A DNA stretch of 64,000 bases from Chitinophaga sp. sic0106. Lineage in GTDB: Bacteria > Bacteroidota > Bacteroidia > Chitinophagales > Chitinophagaceae. The notes under the pieces were generated by a model. That model worked only from the letters and a program-made list of their open reading frames with translations, had not been told where the DNA came from and did not search any database. Location of the stretch: positions 186,001 to 250,000 of the forward strand of contig NZ_JAHUWJ010000001.1 in NCBI RefSeq assembly GCF_019219075.1, in the 5' to 3' direction. The position numbers were made by a program, and so were the translations under genes. This document shows, piece by piece, positions 61,254-64,000 of the stretch (the first letter of the stretch is position 1; every line of letters begins with the position of its first letter).

Positions 61254-61877
61254 TTAGTTGCTGGCCAGCAGCTGTTGTTTAGCCATATCTTTCACTACCT
61301 GTTGTGCGTAGAGCACAGCCATTCTTTCGGTGGTTGGCGGATCGAATGACCTTGACTGAACGGAATACAACATTTGTCCGCTCTGCAAATCATACAGGTT
61401 ACCTTCCCACTGGTACCTGGTATTTACGGCCACATAGCCAGGGGCGTACATCCTGTTATACCAGGAGTAGTAAGGCCAGAAACCATAGTATCCGTATGGG
61501 GAATACATGGAGCCCGGAACAAACTGCCGTTCTTTACCTTTTTCCAGCATTACTATGGTGAGAACCTGGCTGGCACCGCTGCTTTTCAGCTTATTTACCA
61601 CCTGTTTTTCACCCAGTTTACCAAATCCCTGCGGACCATATTCCTGGAATGCAGACACCGCGTTATATCCTTTCTTCCTCAACTCTGCTACTGTATAGCT
61701 TTCCATCTGGCTGCGGAGTGTGCGGTCTTTTTCAGGCACCAGGGCAATCACCATTACCTTCTGGTCTTTCTGAATTTTTTGCGCGTCATTCGCCCTCCAG
61801 GAAGAAGTAACTTTTGTGCTTGTACAAGCCGTTGCAAAAATGGCAATGGCGGCGATCATTAAACCCAGCTTTTTCAT
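61254..61877 (-). CDS. DUF4136-like lipoprotein
   Basis: 207 residues with a lipoprotein signal ending AIFATAC (Cys18). The mature part begins TSTKVTSSWRANDAQKIQKD, resembling DUF4136-type lipoproteins, then an alpha/beta region (VMVIALVPEKDRTLRSQMES, VAELRKKGYNAVSAFQEYG) and a Tyr/Trp-rich loop (SPYGYYGFWPYYSWYNRMY). Function unknown. Unusually for this phylum, a strong Shine-Dalgarno sequence AAAGGAGGG (61881-61889) lies three bases before the ATG. Confidence 0.75.
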   Translation of the reverse strand: MKKLGLMIAAIAIFATACTSTKVTSSWRANDAQKIQKDQKVMVIALVPEKDRTLRSQMESYTVAELRKKGYNAVSAFQEYGPQGFGKLGEKQVVNKLKSSGASQVLTIVMLEKGKERQFVPGSMYSPYGYYGFWPYYSWYNRMYAPGYVAVNTRYQWEGNLYDLQSGQMLYSVQSRSFDPPTTERMAVLYAQQVVKDMAKQQLLASN

Positions 61878-61880
61878 ATA

Positions 61881-61889
61881 CCCTCCTTT
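61881..61889 (-). promoter_or_regulatory. Strong Shine-Dalgarno sequence (AAAGGAGGG)
   Basis: The minus strand reads AAAGGAGGG, TAT, ATG. Such complementarity to the 16S rRNA 3' end is rare in Bacteroidota, where the anti-Shine-Dalgarno is usually hidden on the ribosome. Confidence 0.6.
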
Positions 61890-62113
61890 GATTTAGTATG
61901 TGTGTACCTGTTAGACGGAGAAGAGGCTGTTTTGTAACATGGGAGACTGGGTTTTAACAATACTTTTAGGGTTGTTAATGTATTGCTAATGAACAATTTA
62001 TTTGATTGTTTGGTGTTGTTTTCCAGGGCTGACTCAAAAAATTCATCTTCTCAGGCAGGCGATGGAACCAAGCCGCGATTACCCGGTTTTCCGCGCCTGT
62101 ATATTGCTTCTGA

Positions 62114-62174
62114 GTACTCTTCCAAAAAGAAAAGGTCGCGCCACAGGCACAACCTTTTCTTTTTGGAAGAGTAC
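62114..62174. repeat. Perfect 23-bp inverted repeat
   Basis: Arms 62114-62136 and 62152-62174 are exact reverse complements around a 15-base loop. A second small hairpin (CCACG/CGTGG, 62174-62188) abuts the right arm. The position, 36 bases beyond the mqnC stop on the minus strand, suits a bidirectional terminator, but no T-run follows the stem. The gene-free stretch 61890-62209 holds nothing else that I can identify. Confidence 0.8.
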
Positions 62175-62209
62175 CACGCCAGACGTGGAGCCTACCAACC
62201 TGCGATATT

Positions 62210-63334
62210 TTAGTAATTTATTACCTGCTCTTCAATACTTGCCGGAATATCCCTGAACTGGTACAACTGTGTACGCAGCTGCGGCTCAAAGCCTGCTTCG
62301 CGGATAGCGTCCTGCATGGATTTGTAGGTGAAGCGGTGAGGGGCACCGGCAGCACTTACTACGTTTTCTTCAATCATGATAGATCCGAAATCGTTGGCGC
62401 CGGCGTGCAGGCACAGTTGGGCCACCTGCTTACCTACGGTGAGCCACGATGCCTGGATGTTTTTCACATTAGGCAGCATGATGCGGCTCATCGCGATCAT
62501 ACGGATATATTCTTCGGAAGTGGTCATGTTATGTACACCCCGGATACGGGCCAGCAGGGTATCCACGTCCTGGAAAGTCCATGGGATGAAGGCAGTGAAG
62601 CCATAGTGCCCTTCCGGCTTTTCGCTCTGTACCTGACGGATATCCACCAGGTGCTCGAAACGCTCCAGCACTGTTTCTACGTGGCCAAACATCATGGTGG
62701 CAGAAGAGGCAATATTCAGTTTATGGGCAGCACGCATAACATCCAGCCATTCCTGTGCACCACACTTACCTTTAGAGATCAGGCGGCGTACACGGTCGTT
62801 CAGGATTTCAGCGCCGGCGCCCGGAAGGCTGTCCATACCCGCTTCCTGCAGTGCTTTCAGCACTTCGATGTGGGTACTTTTTTCCAGCTTGGTGATATGT
62901 GCTACCTCGGGTGGTCCGAGGGTGTGCAAACGAAGGGTAGGGTAGAGCTGCTTCAGTTGCTTGAACAGATCCACGTAAAAGCTGAGTCCCAGTTCAGGAT
63001 GGTGGCCTCCCTGTAACAGCAGCTGATCGCCACCATATTTCAGGGTTTCCTCTATTTTACGCTTATACTCATCAATGCCGGTAATATAGGCTTCTGCATG
63101 CCCCGGAATACGGTAAAAATTACAAAACTTGCAGTTGGCAGTACATACGTTGGTGGTATTAACGTTTCTGTCTATCTGCCAGGTCACTTTACCATGAGGC
63201 ACCTGTATCTTGCGCAGCTCGTTGGCGATTTGCATCAGCTCTGCCAACGGCGCATTTTCAAACATGAATACTCCTTCCTCTGCTGTCAGGAATTCAAATT
63301 GTTGCGCCTTTTTGTATAAATCCTGTAGTTCCAT
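62210..63334 (-). CDS. mqnC: Cyclic dehypoxanthine futalosine synthase MqnC
   Basis: 374 residues. Radical SAM motif CTANCKFC in NTTNVCTANCKFCNFYR, then LLQGGHHPELGLSFYVDLFK and GAGAEILNDRVRRLISKGKC, with SSATMMFGHVET and GFTAFIPWTFQ later. These fit MqnC, which closes the ring of dehypoxanthine futalosine in the futalosine route to menaquinone, the main quinone of this phylum. Its sister enzyme MqnE shares the fold; the INY-type start and length favour MqnC. A -7 element (63369-63376) lies upstream. Confidence 0.9.
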   Translation of the reverse strand: MELQDLYKKAQQFEFLTAEEGVFMFENAPLAELMQIANELRKIQVPHGKVTWQIDRNVNTTNVCTANCKFCNFYRIPGHAEAYITGIDEYKRKIEETLKYGGDQLLLQGGHHPELGLSFYVDLFKQLKQLYPTLRLHTLGPPEVAHITKLEKSTHIEVLKALQEAGMDSLPGAGAEILNDRVRRLISKGKCGAQEWLDVMRAAHKLNIASSATMMFGHVETVLERFEHLVDIRQVQSEKPEGHYGFTAFIPWTFQDVDTLLARIRGVHNMTTSEEYIRMIAMSRIMLPNVKNIQASWLTVGKQVAQLCLHAGANDFGSIMIEENVVSAAGAPHRFTYKSMQDAIREAGFEPQLRTQLYQFRDIPASIEEQVINY

Positions 63335-63368
63335 TATGCTTTCCTTAAAAGTTGACGGCTAAACCGGA

Positions 63369-63376
63369 ACAAAGGT
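63369..63376 (-). promoter_or_regulatory. -7 element (TACCTTTG) for mqnC
   Basis: The minus strand reads TACCTTTG, 34 bases before the mqnC ATG. The -33 region is weak. Confidence 0.5.
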
Positions 63377-63506
63377 AGTGTAAATGCATATATCTAATGC
63401 GATTGATTGCGCAAGTAATTATAATACCGTCCGTAATAAAAATATTTTATACGAAAGCTTTTAAACGTTAAATTTATATAAATACGATACCTACATCGCC
63501 CCCGAC

Positions 63507-64000
63507 ATGTTTAAGCTATTTCTGTTCAGCATTACCCTGTTCCTCGGAACATTTTTTTGCCAGCAAGCCACCGCCACCACGTTATATGCTGACAATCCCC
63601 GTACGCTATTTACTGAAGTTGATACCACCATCAATTCCGTACTCATCACCCGCTTTAAGTTTAAGCAGTATTATGGCGGCGTGGTCATCATACAGGCGGT
63701 ACTCAAAGGCTACCCTGATACCCTTCAGTTTATTCTCGACACCGGCAGCGCCGGCATCTCCCTGGATACAGCCACCTGTGTACGACTAGGACTCAAGCTG
63801 GTACCCTCCGATAAGGTGGTGAAAGGTCTCGCCGGCTCCAAACAGGTATCATTTGCAGAAAATAAGTCCCTGCTGTTGCCGGGGCTGGAAGTGGATAGCC
63901 TGGATTTCCACGTCAACGATTATGAGCTGATCAGCCAGGTGTACGGCCTCCAGGTGGATGGTATTATCGGGTATAGTCTTTTAAGCAGATATATAGTGAC
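63507..64000 (+). CDS. Retropepsin-like aspartyl protease family protein (cut by window end)
   Basis: The first 164 residues are visible and the gene runs off the window. A signal peptide (MFKLFLFSITLFLGTFFCQQ, cut near ATA) is followed by a retropepsin-type domain with the catalytic motif FILDTGSAGISLD and the family-typical DGIIGYSLLSRY at the end of the visible part. Such exported single-domain aspartyl proteases are common in Bacteroidota; a C-terminal PDZ domain is frequent but would lie beyond this window. Confidence 0.82.
   Translation, partial: MFKLFLFSITLFLGTFFCQQATATTLYADNPRTLFTEVDTTINSVLITRFKFKQYYGGVVIIQAVLKGYPDTLQFILDTGSAGISLDTATCVRLGLKLVPSDKVVKGLAGSKQVSFAENKSLLLPGLEVDSLDFHVNDYELISQVYGLQVDGIIGYSLLSRYIV

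Noticed and set aside
61983..62213. Small ORF across the gene-free stretch before mqnC
   Set aside because: It runs straight through the 23-bp inverted repeat, has no promoter or start context and no protein-like pattern.

Overview
The window looks like chromosome from a Bacteroidota bacterium, most likely a Chitinophaga-like member of the Chitinophagaceae. Supporting signs are many promoters of the Bacteroidota type (TTTG or TTG, about 20 bp, then TAnnTTTG), almost no Shine-Dalgarno sequences, and family markers: GldH, BatD/BatE, a fused CcoNO oxidase subunit, DUF4834, a GLPGLI-type protein paired with a carboxypeptidase-regulatory outer-membrane beta-barrel, and MqnC of the futalosine menaquinone route. 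Species assignment is inference.

Layout. 1-1.7 kb is an accessory scar: a lipoprotein gene, a decayed ISAon1-like insertion sequence, a tandem 12-mer and a CAT-anticodon tRNA. 1.8-12.8 kb is housekeeping: HAD phosphatase, DUF4834, the rimP-nusA-infB operon, a SurA-like isomerase, a PurF-like enzyme and a SixA-like phosphatase. 12.8-22 kb has proC, a large Dna2-like nuclease-helicase, a NUMOD4/HNH protein, a tRNA-dihydrouridine synthase, a CPBP protease and a phospholipid block (DUF2007, cdsA, psd). 22-28 kb has a YjjG nucleotidase, an SDR, batD-batE and a LytS/LytTR pair whose kinase ATP site looks degenerate. 28.3-31.5 kb is a minus-strand yicC-gldH-kinase-regulator operon.

32.2-43.7 kb is the centrepiece: an FNR-like regulator with N-terminal cysteines, followed by a complete cbb3 oxidase cluster on one strand (RIC-like protein, ccoI, ccoS, ccoNO, ccoQ, ccoP, ccoG, ccoH, a SafE-like membrane protein, hemN). 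The two promoters inside it each carry a TTGA-N6-TCAT palindrome at exactly the same distance from the -7 element, which fits oxygen control by the neighbouring FNR-like protein.

43.7-44.16 kb is the longest gene-free stretch. It holds hairpins, an AT-rich tract and DnaA-box-like 9-mers. 44-49 kb has an LpxD-like acyltransferase, pheS, a 3-hydroxyacyl-CoA dehydrogenase and an epimerase. 49-57.6 kb has a LytS-type kinase, an OmpR-type two-component system, the Gly-rich GLPGLI/outer-membrane pair and a modular lipoprotein. 58-64 kb has a Tat-exported TIM-barrel protein, an APC permease, a GNAT, a lipoprotein, mqnC and a truncated retropepsin-like protease. No CRISPR array, prophage or rRNA was seen.
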